From contig CAJXUY010000003.1 in the NCBI GenBank assembly GCA_913060665.1, positions 248,001-312,000 of the forward strand: a stretch of DNA of 64,000 nucleotides, given 5' to 3'. A program made the translations under genes and the position numbers. The first letter of the stretch is position 1. Each line of letters begins with the position of its first letter. The DNA is from an uncultured Oleiphilaceae bacterium. GTDB taxonomy: Bacteria; Pseudomonadota; Gammaproteobacteria; Pseudomonadales; Oleiphilaceae. Under the pieces are notes generated by a model. It saw nothing but the letters and a program-made list of their open reading frames with translations. It was not told the origin of the DNA and did not search any database. Positions 33,680 through 41,398 of the stretch are shown here, piece by piece.

Positions 33680-34675
33680 TTAGGCTTTTACTGGGTGCAG
33701 ATTGAGTACTTCTTCTGCGACTTTCTTAATGAGTTCAACGCTGAGTGGGTGGTTCTTTAACCCGTAATCACGTATGGCCGGTATTAGCGCTTCTACTAAC
33801 AGGCGCATGGAGCCGCAGCAGTACGACCAAAGCGCATTGAAAATGTCATCCGCCAACTCGCCCTGGTCTTCAAACGCACTGGTGATAATGGCGTCGGCAT
33901 CTAATCGGGTAATACTGCGCACCGTTCGGGGCCAGAAGTTTACGCGGCTTCTAATCTGGTCAAACTCACCACCAACGGGGGCGATGATTGATTGCAGCTC
34001 TTGAGTACCCGCCAGCACAATACCCACCTGGGCTTTATCGCGTATGCGGCGAATGTAGTGCAGCGCTTGCGGGGTTACGGTGTCGGCTTCGTCTAAAATC
34101 AGCAGAGTGTCGGTGCCTTTAAGGGCGGCTATGACGGCTCTAAACTTGGCTTGCTTATTGCCCGCGCGGGGTGACGTGATGCCACCTTCTGCAATAACTT
34201 CATCAAGCAGCGCCGTAGCGGTCATTGATGGGTCGGCCTCGACCAGAATGGTATTGCGGTTGGCCTCGGCATACTCTTGTAATGCACGGCTTTTACCGGT
34301 ACCCACTGCGCCAGGCAAAATACCAAATGCGCTATACGTACGAGCCCGTTTGCATACGCTGTTCGCCAGCTGCGCCACGCTGGTTTTAACAAAGGGGATC
34401 TGTTTAATATCATCACGGCTGCTTTGAGTGGCGATGGCATCTAACACCTGGTTAATAAACTTACGAGGGCTGGCGTTGTATTTACCGTTAATCACCTGGT
34501 GAAAGGTGGTGCCGTTTACACGCGACAAACGCGCGATCCACACTTGTTGGTGTTGGTTGTCATTGGCCCATTGAACAATCTGGCCTACGTCTGACTTGTC
34601 TTTATCGGTATAACGCTCATGCCATTCAGTCGGAATTAAAAGTGGTTTAAATTGTGTTTGCGGTGCTTTTGCCAT
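33680..34675 (-). CDS. Transposition ATPase B (MuB-like)
   Basis: 331 residues. The N-terminal HTH (IARLSRVNGTTFHQVINGKY) precedes an AAA+ domain with Walker A GAVGTGKS (around 122-129) and Walker B TLLILDEADTV (around 190-199). It binds target DNA, activates the transposase and provides target immunity. Directly downstream of the transposase gene, as in Mu and Tn7-like elements. Confidence 0.93.
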   Translation of the reverse strand: MAKAPQTQFKPLLIPTEWHERYTDKDKSDVGQIVQWANDNQHQQVWIARLSRVNGTTFHQVINGKYNASPRKFINQVLDAIATQSSRDDIKQIPFVKTSVAQLANSVCKRARTYSAFGILPGAVGTGKSRALQEYAEANRNTILVEADPSMTATALLDEVIAEGGITSPRAGNKQAKFRAVIAALKGTDTLLILDEADTVTPQALHYIRRIRDKAQVGIVLAGTQELQSIIAPVGGEFDQIRSRVNFWPRTVRSITRLDADAIITSAFEDQGELADDIFNALWSYCCGSMRLLVEALIPAIRDYGLKNHPLSVELIKKVAEEVLNLHPVKA

Positions 34676-34722
34676 AATCTTGTTGCTCCTTGTCGGGAAA
34701 TGGTGAAGGCTACTGGTGGGTG

Positions 34723-36465
34723 CTAGTAGTCTTCATCTGTTATATCGAGTTCAATGTGGTTGGTCGTAGGCGCGGGTATGTACTGCGCCTCGTACTCTTC
34801 AAGTACTTCTATTTGTTCATCATGGGTAAATGCATTGGCTTCTTGAGCTTGGGCTTCATCACGATGCCTTTGTATGCGTTTTAAGCGGTCTCGTTCTCGT
34901 GTTGCTTTGCGATCTTCAGCGATAGAGTCATGAGTAAAGGCCTTTTTAGTTTTAAGTTGGGCAATACAAATAAGGCGATCTTTGCTGTCGTAAACCCACA
35001 CCTTTGACTCGTCTTTAAAGTCATACTCAACCCCCACTTTGCTATCGTTATAGCTACGTAGCGCCATGTTTTCATAGAGCCGGTTATGTAGTTGAACCGC
35101 ACATCGTTGCACTACACGAGGCTCAGAAGGCCGCATCATGACGGCCAGCGATAGCTCTGGTGGGTTACGTTTAATATCTTTCCAAACCTCCGCTGGGCTT
35201 TTTTTGCCTAGGCTGTCTTGAGGCGTGTTGTTATACGCTTCAACAAACTGCTCTACGCTGTCGCGGTACTGGCTAAAGGTCTTAAGCTTTCGCTTGCCTT
35301 GTTTAATCTGGTCATTAATACGGCGGTTGGTTTCAGCAGCTTGGTCATTACCGCAATAGTCTTTTCCTCCATTCCAGAATTTGTCATGGCGGTCTCGAAA
35401 GGTGCGGAACCAGTGCTCAACCAACCCCTTACCTTTTGAGTTACCTGGCAACGCTTTAGTAGGCTTCATGCCCATACGCTTGTAGTAACCCGTGCTTTCA
35501 TCGCTCATCAGCCTGTTTACAAACCCAGCCCCGTTATCAATATGCAGGCTGTCGGGCATGTGATTTTCGTTGGCTAGTGCTAATGCCAAGGCGTAGAGTG
35601 TTGTTTCTCCACTTTCTACTTTGCTGAGATACCAGCCAGCGAGATAGTGCGAACGCACATCTATCCAAATGGTTAGTTCGGCGCGCCATATACCACTGCT
35701 AATGGGGTGTTCAATATAGGCATCGCAGGTGTGGCCATCGCCCTGATACATCTCACCTATTGCGAGAGTGCTATGATCCATCGAGATATAACGGCCTAGA
35801 TTCTGGCGGTAATAAGACTGACCCATGCGCCAAGGGCTACGTGGCCCGTATTCACTTGGCAATGAATTGATAAAGCTTCTTACCAACGCGGGTGTGGCGT
35901 TATAACCGTGCTGCTTCAGCTGAAACGCTACATCTGCAAAGCCTGGCTTGCTGGGTATGTGGTACAGTTGAAGGCAGGGTAAATCCCAGTCATAAGACTG
36001 ACGTACTCTGCCCGTATAACCGTCCAATAGCCCAGTTAGACCATACTCGTCATAGTTTTTTAACCACTCTAGAAAGGTCGCTTTACCAGGGCAAACGCCA
36101 CCGCGAGTTGCAAATGATTTAGCAATATCCAAAATGTCTTGTGGCATATCGCCAATCTTGATGTGCGCGATCTGGTTGCAAACCGCTGGAGTTCTTCTTA
36201 CCCCTTTATCCATCAGCGCTAAAATAGGGCGCAGTAGTCGCATTCGCTGGGTGGCTCTCGCTCGCTTCGCAGTGGTCGCCTGCTCCCACTGCCCCTGAAG
36301 AGAGAGCAGATCAGTAGAAGGGAACAGCTGATCAATCGATTTGACCTGACTCGGAGGCGTTAGCCGTGTTATGGGTTTGTTAATCGGCACCACTGCCTGG
36401 TCTGCCGTGGGCCGAGCTGACGTAAGTGATACGACCTTTTCGGTTTCTTGTTTCACTGGCATCAT
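34723..36465 (-). CDS. DDE transposase A (MuA-like)
   Basis: 580 residues. The N-terminal end-binding region includes helical HTH stretches (PGKATFLEWLKNYDEYGLTG). The RNase H core carries the DDE triad: Asp243 in YQGDGHTCDAY, Asp310 in LHIDNGAGFV, and Glu350 in SKGKGLVEHWFRT. A Mu-transposase C-terminal beta barrel follows (YDFKDESKVWVYDSKDRLIC), then a charged tail that would contact ATPase B. It should recognise the CTGGACAA sites at 21.74/21.83 kb and 60.10/60.13 kb and make 5-bp staggered cuts. Confidence 0.95.
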   Translation of the reverse strand: MMPVKQETEKVVSLTSARPTADQAVVPINKPITRLTPPSQVKSIDQLFPSTDLLSLQGQWEQATTAKRARATQRMRLLRPILALMDKGVRRTPAVCNQIAHIKIGDMPQDILDIAKSFATRGGVCPGKATFLEWLKNYDEYGLTGLLDGYTGRVRQSYDWDLPCLQLYHIPSKPGFADVAFQLKQHGYNATPALVRSFINSLPSEYGPRSPWRMGQSYYRQNLGRYISMDHSTLAIGEMYQGDGHTCDAYIEHPISSGIWRAELTIWIDVRSHYLAGWYLSKVESGETTLYALALALANENHMPDSLHIDNGAGFVNRLMSDESTGYYKRMGMKPTKALPGNSKGKGLVEHWFRTFRDRHDKFWNGGKDYCGNDQAAETNRRINDQIKQGKRKLKTFSQYRDSVEQFVEAYNNTPQDSLGKKSPAEVWKDIKRNPPELSLAVMMRPSEPRVVQRCAVQLHNRLYENMALRSYNDSKVGVEYDFKDESKVWVYDSKDRLICIAQLKTKKAFTHDSIAEDRKATRERDRLKRIQRHRDEAQAQEANAFTHDEQIEVLEEYEAQYIPAPTTNHIELDITDEDY

Positions 36466-36479
36466 AAAGTACTGCTCCT

Positions 36480-37553
36480 TTAGTGCTGGCTACTGCTTTT
36501 GGCGGGTCTTCCTCGGCCACGAGGCTTCTTAGCTCTACGTGCATCTTCACGGAGGTTGGCTTCTTCTATATGGTCTTGCACCATGGCTTTACGACGACTG
36601 CGTGATTGCTCCAGTTCGTCCTGGGTATAAACCTGCTCATCCTGCAAAGGGCCGGTAATGCTTTCTGGAAGGTCGTCATGCATTTGTTGGGTTAGGGCTA
36701 CAAAACGTGCGGTAGCGGCTTTAATATGGCAAAACAAACTGGCCGAAGCGCTAGTAGCGTAGTACTTATATTCCTCAGATTTACCGTGTGACTCGTGATA
36801 AATGGTGATGGTTTCGCGCGCTAGCTTTTCTAGGTCGTCCAGACTGGTAAGGGCTTTATCTGTCAGTACATGACCTTCTTCGCGAGCGAGCAAGTAGAAG
36901 TCTGGGTAGCCTGTTTCTTCCTGCCGTAGTGCTAGTTGGTTTTGAAGTTTGGTTACTTTGGCTTGCTCAGTGCCTATGTTCGCTTCGAGGTTAACCTTGT
37001 CGGTTTTTAGGGCTCTAATTTGCTCTCGTAATTCGCGAACACTTAGCATCGTCAGTTCGTCAAGCTCGCCCGACTCACCCACTTCATAGATGCTTTCTTC
37101 GGATAGTTTTGCCAGCTCCATTAGCTTGCTTTTAGGGCACCCCATGAGCTTTGGCCTGACGCTATCGGGGGCATTCAATAGCATTGAGGCAATGCTCATC
37201 ATTTCTTGAACACGCCGCGGCTTAAGATCGTTGCTTTCTAACCATGCGGTAAACTCGCCATGCTCTATCTGTTCTTTCAGGGCAAGAAAACCAAAACCCA
37301 GTCTGGCCGTTTCCCGTGCAAGAATGTTCTGCCTATCAATCAGCCAATTCTTTAACTCATCAATATTCTCTGGCAGGTTGATATCAAGGGCTTCTTGCGT
37401 GGCCAGAATTCGCTGAATTATTTCCTCTTTATCCGAAGCGCGGACGTCTGCGTTTTTGTCATCAGAAAATAACCGGACGTCCGGTTTTTTAGTTTCATCC
37501 TGATTTGCAATGCGACTAATCATTTCTGAGGTGGTTTCTGTTTTCTTTGGCAT
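36480..37553 (-). CDS. DUF3102 protein with C-terminal AT-hook
   Basis: 357 residues. DUF3102-like N-terminal half (RETARLGFGFLALKEQIEHG, SNDLKPRRVQEMMSIASM), long coiled coils (around 170-215), and a basic end KKPRGRGRPAK that is a canonical AT-hook minor-groove motif. DUF3102 proteins are found beside mobile-element DNA-processing genes. It sits between ner and the transposase, so a role in shaping phage ends or regulating transposition is plausible. Confidence 0.85.
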   Translation of the reverse strand: MPKKTETTSEMISRIANQDETKKPDVRLFSDDKNADVRASDKEEIIQRILATQEALDINLPENIDELKNWLIDRQNILARETARLGFGFLALKEQIEHGEFTAWLESNDLKPRRVQEMMSIASMLLNAPDSVRPKLMGCPKSKLMELAKLSEESIYEVGESGELDELTMLSVRELREQIRALKTDKVNLEANIGTEQAKVTKLQNQLALRQEETGYPDFYLLAREEGHVLTDKALTSLDDLEKLARETITIYHESHGKSEEYKYYATSASASLFCHIKAATARFVALTQQMHDDLPESITGPLQDEQVYTQDELEQSRSRRKAMVQDHIEEANLREDARRAKKPRGRGRPAKSSSQH

Positions 37554-37623
37554 GTGGATTACTCCTGTTCTTTTCGTTCTCGTAAACGTTGTAGTCTCTG
37601 GGTGGTATCACCAACGGTGCCCC

Positions 37624-37881
37624 TTAACACCCCGCTATCCGGCCACGGCTTTTATTCTTACGAACTTCTCTATAAACCGCTGGTTCAAGGTACTTACCTG
37701 GCCACATTTGTTCAGTGGTAAACCCTGTTACTGCCGCAATGGCATACGCCACTGGGTGTGAGGTAACACGGCCATGAATCACCGCACTCACATGGCAGCG
37801 GTTCACGCCTTCTGCTTTGGCGATTTTGGTGGCGGTGGTGTTGGCCTTATGAATGGCGGCTATGATGTCTGCTGAGTGCAT
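37624..37881 (-). CDS. Ner-like DNA-binding regulator
   Basis: 85 residues. ADIIAAIHKANTTATKIAKA, GVNRCHVSAVIHGRVTSHPV and TGFTTEQMWPGKY match the Ner/SfsB (Nlp) HTH family, in which the end reads WP-x-(R/K)-Y. Ner turns down early and repressor transcription. AGGAG precedes the ATG. Divergent from the repressor gene across a 120-base operator region. Confidence 0.9.
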   Translation of the reverse strand: MHSADIIAAIHKANTTATKIAKAEGVNRCHVSAVIHGRVTSHPVAYAIAAVTGFTTEQMWPGKYLEPAVYREVRKNKSRGRIAGC

Positions 37882-38001
37882 ACTTCTCTCCTAATGTTTA
37901 TACTTGATAGACTAACAAAGTATTTCTTCAGATACCTTAGTATTGTAGTGAATACTTGTCAATGTAAATATAGCACTCATATAAAGATTATAGGTATCTC
38001 A
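37882..38001. promoter_or_regulatory. Lysis-lysogeny switch region
   Basis: Divergent promoters overlap face to face. Rightward: TTGTCA (37956-37961), 18 bases, TATAAA (37980-37985). Leftward: TTGACA (37962-37957) with a weak TAAGGT 17 bases on. Operator-like repeats: AAGTATT...AATACTT (7-bp arms), a nested AGTATT-gtagtg-AATACT, and AGATACCT/AGGTATCT arms near 37929 and 37991. These would bind the repressor and Ner. Confidence 0.65.
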
Positions 38002-38535
38002 ATGAATACTATTGGAAGTAGGATCAAGGAAGAGCGCGTGAAGCTAGGGCTATCTCAGAATGCATTTGCAGAATTAGGGGATATGAAAAAGCTTAGTCAG
38101 GTGAAATACGAAAGTGGTGAGAGAACCCCTGACGCAAACTATCTATCAAAAATTGCAGAACACGGAGTTGATGCCAACTACATCATTACCGGCCAACGAC
38201 TAGACTCAGACACTCCAGCAGCCACCAATCCCAACTACGCAGGCTCCACTGAAGAAAAAAGCTCCTACGTGATATCCATCATCAATAGCGCCATGTATAA
38301 GCTGCATTTAAACGACTGTGAAGACGTCTTTAAGCCCACACGCCAACGGGTATTAGTAGACGCTGCCTTAAACTACCAAATGGATGAACGCGAAATGATT
38401 TGGTTTATTAAGTCTGCACTGGTATTTGCGACTGGCCGTGTACCGACTCAACGATCTGACAACCCCGAAAACAAAGACGATATTAAAAACGCGCTGGATG
38501 AACTGAAAGAGAGTGGGCCTGGTAGTTTTTTTTAG
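38002..38535 (+). CDS. Phage repressor (XRE-type HTH)
   Basis: 177 residues from the ATG at 38002; the frame extends upstream to 37876 but that part covers the promoter. The N-terminal HTH_3 domain reads IGSRIKEERVKLGLSQNAFA, MKKLSQVKYESGERTPDANY and VDANYIITGQ. The C-terminal half is a small helical domain without an S24 peptidase Ser/Lys pair, so it is not a LexA-type self-cleaving repressor. It faces away from ner as expected for the lysogenic repressor. Confidence 0.88.
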   Translation: MNTIGSRIKEERVKLGLSQNAFAELGDMKKLSQVKYESGERTPDANYLSKIAEHGVDANYIITGQRLDSDTPAATNPNYAGSTEEKSSYVISIINSAMYKLHLNDCEDVFKPTRQRVLVDAALNYQMDEREMIWFIKSALVFATGRVPTQRSDNPENKDDIKNALDELKESGPGSFF

Positions 38536-38640
38536 TGGGTTGGCTTATGAGGTTTTGAGAACGATATGGCTGAAAATAAAAACTAATAATAGCCACTAGA
38601 GACTTTTCAGAAATCTAAATACAAACAAGGAGAGATTAAT

Positions 38641-39129
38641 ATGCTTGCTTCCATTGACGATTTAATTTGTAGCAATTCAATTAAGCAGAGTTTGAAAAGC
38701 CTTTTTAACAGTTCATTGGTTAATAACCCTCGACAACTTTATGAGGCTGTTGAAGAATGTTTAGAAGGTCAGAAATGGGAATGGCCGTGGTTAGATCAGT
38801 ACCCAGACACTTTAGGGTACAAAGATTCTTATCCTGATGATTTAAATAAAGCCCGCTGTCAGCTGCTTGCAGATACTTTTATGCGTTCTGATACGATGGC
38901 AACACGTATTGAACAATGGAAGGTCTTAAAGTCTGGTAGGTTGCCATACTACTGCATGGTTTCGGCCATTATTGATTATCGAGTGTTGCCTGAATGTAAA
39001 GCAGCTGACAAAACATTTATTACTTTAGATCAACCTGATATTCAAAAACTCTTACCTTTACACCGCCCCGGTTGCCGCTGCACGATAATAGTTATGAATG
39101 AAAGACAGCGATTACGCTACGTTTCTTAA
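38641..39129 (+). CDS. Stand-alone MuF C-terminal-like domain protein
   Basis: 162 residues. The last 70 match the end of the MuF fold: W-x5-GRLPYYCMVSAIIDYRVLP, then ITLDQPDIQKLLPLHRPGCR and CTIIVMNERQR, parallel to RPYLIYYTVGDEAVRDQH ... GWGCRCYVITANQRQ in this phage's own head protein. The first 90 residues are unlike MuF. AAGGAGAG precedes the ATG. On the repressor strand, 105 bases behind it, so probably expressed in the lysogen. Perhaps an exclusion, immunity or toxin-type relative of MuF; the role is unknown. Confidence 0.7.
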   Translation: MLASIDDLICSNSIKQSLKSLFNSSLVNNPRQLYEAVEECLEGQKWEWPWLDQYPDTLGYKDSYPDDLNKARCQLLADTFMRSDTMATRIEQWKVLKSGRLPYYCMVSAIIDYRVLPECKAADKTFITLDQPDIQKLLPLHRPGCRCTIIVMNERQRLRYVS

Positions 39130-39234
39130 CTGAGCATGAGTATCTCTGCGGCGGTTATATTTGGGGCCGATTTAAAACCGCTTTTAGATTTCGCTCACTG
39201 ATTTAAAACATTTGAACCGCTATAACGAGATGGC

Positions 39235-39272
39235 TTAAAAAGAAACGCCCTTAGATCGGCTCTGAGGGCGTT
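39235..39272 (-). terminator. Terminator of the small leftward operon
   Basis: AACGCCCT (39265-39272, minus strand) pairs with AGGGCGTT (39251-39244) and is followed by TCTTTTT. The stem includes the end of the 73-residue gene and its stop codon. The symmetric stem may also slow rightward transcription from the repressor side. Confidence 0.75.
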
Positions 39273-39472
39273 ATTGCGTTTGGGTCTTTTGGGGTGGTTT
39301 TTAATGCCTTTTGGAGTATCTGTATTTTATCTTTCTCCAGAACAGAAAGTACCACCGCTTGGTTTAATGCTTTTTCTTTGAGTCGGTGGTTTAACCAAAT
39401 TGCCCAGAATAAGACACTCGTAAGCAATACAGTAAGCATAATAAGTGTGGCAGTTAATAGCTGTGGTGACAT
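39251..39472 (-). CDS. Small membrane protein, spanin-like layout
   Basis: 73 residues from the ATG at 39472; the frame reaches 39514 but overlaps the neighbour. One N-terminal membrane helix (LIMLTVLLTSVLFWAIWLNH) is followed by a charged helical segment (LKEKALNQAVVLSVLEKDKI) and a proline-rich end. The layout is like an inner-membrane spanin, but no certain match. Six bases after the 63-residue gene. Confidence 0.6.
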   Translation of the reverse strand: MSPQLLTATLIMLTVLLTSVLFWAIWLNHRLKEKALNQAVVLSVLEKDKIQILQKALKTTPKDPNAITPSEPI

Positions 39473-39477
39473 AACAC

Positions 39478-39669
39478 TCACTCGACGTATTGCGACTCTG
39501 TTTCTGGCTGGCACGACACAATGTTAATAACGACATTATTATTGCCAGGCACTTCATTAGTATCAACTTGCATTGGTCTAGAGTTTATCCCCATCCAAAG
39601 TCCTATTAATAACACCACTACCATCCAGATTGTAAGTTCAATTAAGGTGTATGACGTTTTATGATTCAT
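39478..39669 (-). CDS. 63-residue membrane protein, unknown
   Basis: One membrane helix near the N-terminus (LIELTIWMVVVLLIGLWMGI) and a polar tail with Asn-rich NNNVVINIVSC. No lipobox. Middle gene of a three-gene leftward string lying between repressor and capsid operon. Function unknown. Confidence 0.55.
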   Translation of the reverse strand: MNHKTSYTLIELTIWMVVVLLIGLWMGINSRPMQVDTNEVPGNNNVVINIVSCQPETESQYVE

Positions 39670-39746
39670 GTCTTACAGCTCTCCATAAGGGTTATAATCT
39701 AAAGTCTGCATTCTCTGTTCGTGGCTTATTCTTTGAGTCTTTTGAC

Positions 39747-40043
39747 CTATTCTCTAATCAGCTTTCGGTTTACATGCTCAATAAAGGTTGTGAGGTCGCC
39801 CAGTGGGTAAGCAATCTCGTTATAAGTAATGCAGCCATTATTGTGTTCCATTATTTCTAACTGTTCATCTAGCCGTTTAACGCGGTTATAGAGTTCCGTC
39901 CTCATTAGCTCTACCTCTTGACGCTCAACCGCTATATGGTAACTAAAATCTGCATGTTGATGTCGCATTGAGTTAATGGCTTCAAGGCTTTCGACAAACT
40001 GTTGTACTGACTTGCTGAATGCTATTTGTGTTTCCATATCCAT
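39747..40043 (-). CDS. Coiled-coil protein, unknown
   Basis: 98 residues, soluble, predicted helical throughout (IAFSKSVQQFVESLEAINSM, MRTELYNRVKRLDEQLEIME). It ends with a short beta segment and a helix. First gene of the small leftward string; its promoter must lie in the 90 bases before the rightward late promoter. Not recognised. Confidence 0.6.
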   Translation of the reverse strand: MDMETQIAFSKSVQQFVESLEAINSMRHQHADFSYHIAVERQEVELMRTELYNRVKRLDEQLEIMEHNNGCITYNEIAYPLGDLTTFIEHVNRKLIRE

Positions 40044-40131
40044 AGTTAGACCTTTTTATATTGATAAAATGAAGGAGTTGATTAATTTTGCGTTACGGGC
40101 CTACACTATAAAACACCCCCTCTCTGAGTTT

Positions 40132-40160
40132 CATGCCGACATTGGTCGGCGTGTATCAAT
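40132..40160 (+). promoter_or_regulatory. Rightward late promoter with 16-bp palindrome
   Basis: CATGCCGACATTGGTCGGCG (40132-40151), identical to the element before the endolysin. A -10-like TATCAA starts at 40154, 11-12 bases from the palindrome centre, the same phase as at the other site. The protease ATG at 40187 follows 36 bases after the element (34 at the other operon). Confidence 0.65.
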
Positions 40161-40186
40161 CGTTTTTGTCGTCACATACTGGCGAC

Positions 40187-41398
40187 ATGAAAAACACAAA
40201 TACCCCCCCAAGTAAAAAAACACCGTTAGCCACGGCGATTAACTTCGCAGGGTTTGGTAACTGGTTTGAAGTGTTTAGAGCCGGTACGCAAACCGATAGC
40301 AAAGGTCGTGAGCAAACTTTTACCCAGGATGATCTTGATTCGATCATCGCTAACCATTCTGCCGACAATGCGGCCCCCTTGGTGGTGGGCCACCCTAAAA
40401 CCAATGACCCTGCCTATGGCTGGACCAGCGGCCTAAAGCGCGAAGGCGATGTGCTGTTGGCTAAAGCCTCTGATGTGGTGGCTGAGTTTGAACAAGCGGT
40501 ACGTAATAAAAACTACCCTAAGCGAAGTATTTCAATATTACCTGACGGGCATGGTGGTTATCAGTTACGGCATATTGGTTTTTTAGGGGCTGCTCGCCCT
40601 GCAGTAGAAGGGCTTAAAGACCTCTCGTTTAGTGAAACCCCCAACGAAACCATTTTTGAATTTAGTGCGGCCGTAGAAACAGCCTATGGCTTTTCATCTA
40701 TTCGCCGTGTGTTTTCTGGCTTGCGTGACCTGCTGATTGAAAAGTATGGCCGCGAAGAAGCGGATAACGCCATCCCCGATTATGCCCTGAGTGGTTTAGA
40801 CCGAACCGCGCAGGAACTCGAAACCCCTGAAGAACCCAAACTCGCACAATACTCTCAAGAGGAGACTCCCGTGCCTGACCCTAAAGAAGAAAAAACCAAG
40901 CAGTTTTCACAGGCCGATCTTGATGCCGCTGTGGATGCTGCCACTCAAAAAGCAAAAGACGAAAAAGACGCGTTGGAGACGCAGCTGGCGCAGCAACAGT
41001 TTAATGCGCGTATTGCTGATGCCAAAGAGCGCGTAGGCAAAGCAATGAAAGATGGTTGCTTGTTGCCTGCTCAGGCTGATGGCTGGGTTGAATTTTTAGC
41101 GTCGTTACCTGGTGATGCTGAGCAAGCGTTTGAGTTTAGTGCGGCGGACAACCAAACCGTTAAAAAATCACCGCTAGAGTTTGCTCAAGAGCACCTTAGT
41201 AAGCTCGGCAAACAAATTGAACTCGGTGAGCACGACATGGGGGACGATCCGAAAACCCCAGAAATGCAATATTCCGCCCCTTCGGGCACCACGGCTAATG
41301 CTGAGCGAGTCGAGCTACACAATAAGGCTCTTGAGTATCAGGCCACTAATAAATGCACCTACATAGAAGCCGTTCAAGCGGTCGAAAAGGAGATTTAA
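40187..41398 (+). CDS. Prohead protease I (Mu gp32-like) with scaffold tail
   Basis: 403 residues from the ATG at 40187. The frame also opens at an ATG at 40133 that lies inside the late-promoter palindrome and is unlikely to be translated. The N-terminal half has FAGFGNWFEVFRAGTQTDSK, NAAPLVVGHPKTNDPAYGW and KRSISILPDGHGGYQLRHIG, as in the Mu I protease family. The C-terminal half, from about residue 229, is a charged coiled coil (SQADLDAAVDAATQKAKDEK) that serves as scaffold. An internal start separates the scaffold (next entry). Confidence 0.9.
   Translation: MKNTNTPPSKKTPLATAINFAGFGNWFEVFRAGTQTDSKGREQTFTQDDLDSIIANHSADNAAPLVVGHPKTNDPAYGWTSGLKREGDVLLAKASDVVAEFEQAVRNKNYPKRSISILPDGHGGYQLRHIGFLGAARPAVEGLKDLSFSETPNETIFEFSAAVETAYGFSSIRRVFSGLRDLLIEKYGREEADNAIPDYALSGLDRTAQELETPEEPKLAQYSQEETPVPDPKEEKTKQFSQADLDAAVDAATQKAKDEKDALETQLAQQQFNARIADAKERVGKAMKDGCLLPAQADGWVEFLASLPGDAEQAFEFSAADNQTVKKSPLEFAQEHLSKLGKQIELGEHDMGDDPKTPEMQYSAPSGTTANAERVELHNKALEYQATNKCTYIEAVQAVEKEI
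40871..41398 (+). CDS. Scaffold protein from internal in-frame start
   Basis: A GTG at 40871, in frame within the protease gene, has AGGAG at 40860-40864, six bases upstream. It would give a 175-residue coiled-coil protein, VPDPKEEKTKQF onward. In Mu the scaffold (Z) is likewise made from the 3' part of the protease gene by an internal start. The site is too good to be chance in coding sequence, but expression is inferred. Confidence 0.65.
   Translation: MPDPKEEKTKQFSQADLDAAVDAATQKAKDEKDALETQLAQQQFNARIADAKERVGKAMKDGCLLPAQADGWVEFLASLPGDAEQAFEFSAADNQTVKKSPLEFAQEHLSKLGKQIELGEHDMGDDPKTPEMQYSAPSGTTANAERVELHNKALEYQATNKCTYIEAVQAVEKEI

Noticed and set aside
39327-39557. Frame with a signal-like start and a Cys (MKCLAIIMSLLTLC), considered as an embedded Rz1-type lipoprotein
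   Set aside because: The residue before the Cys is Leu, not Gly/Ala/Ser, no ribosome site precedes it, and it spans two better-supported genes.
40133-40186. ATG at 40133 as the start of the protease
   Set aside because: This ATG is part of the duplicated late-promoter palindrome and would leave no 5' leader; ATG 40187 gives the normal family length.
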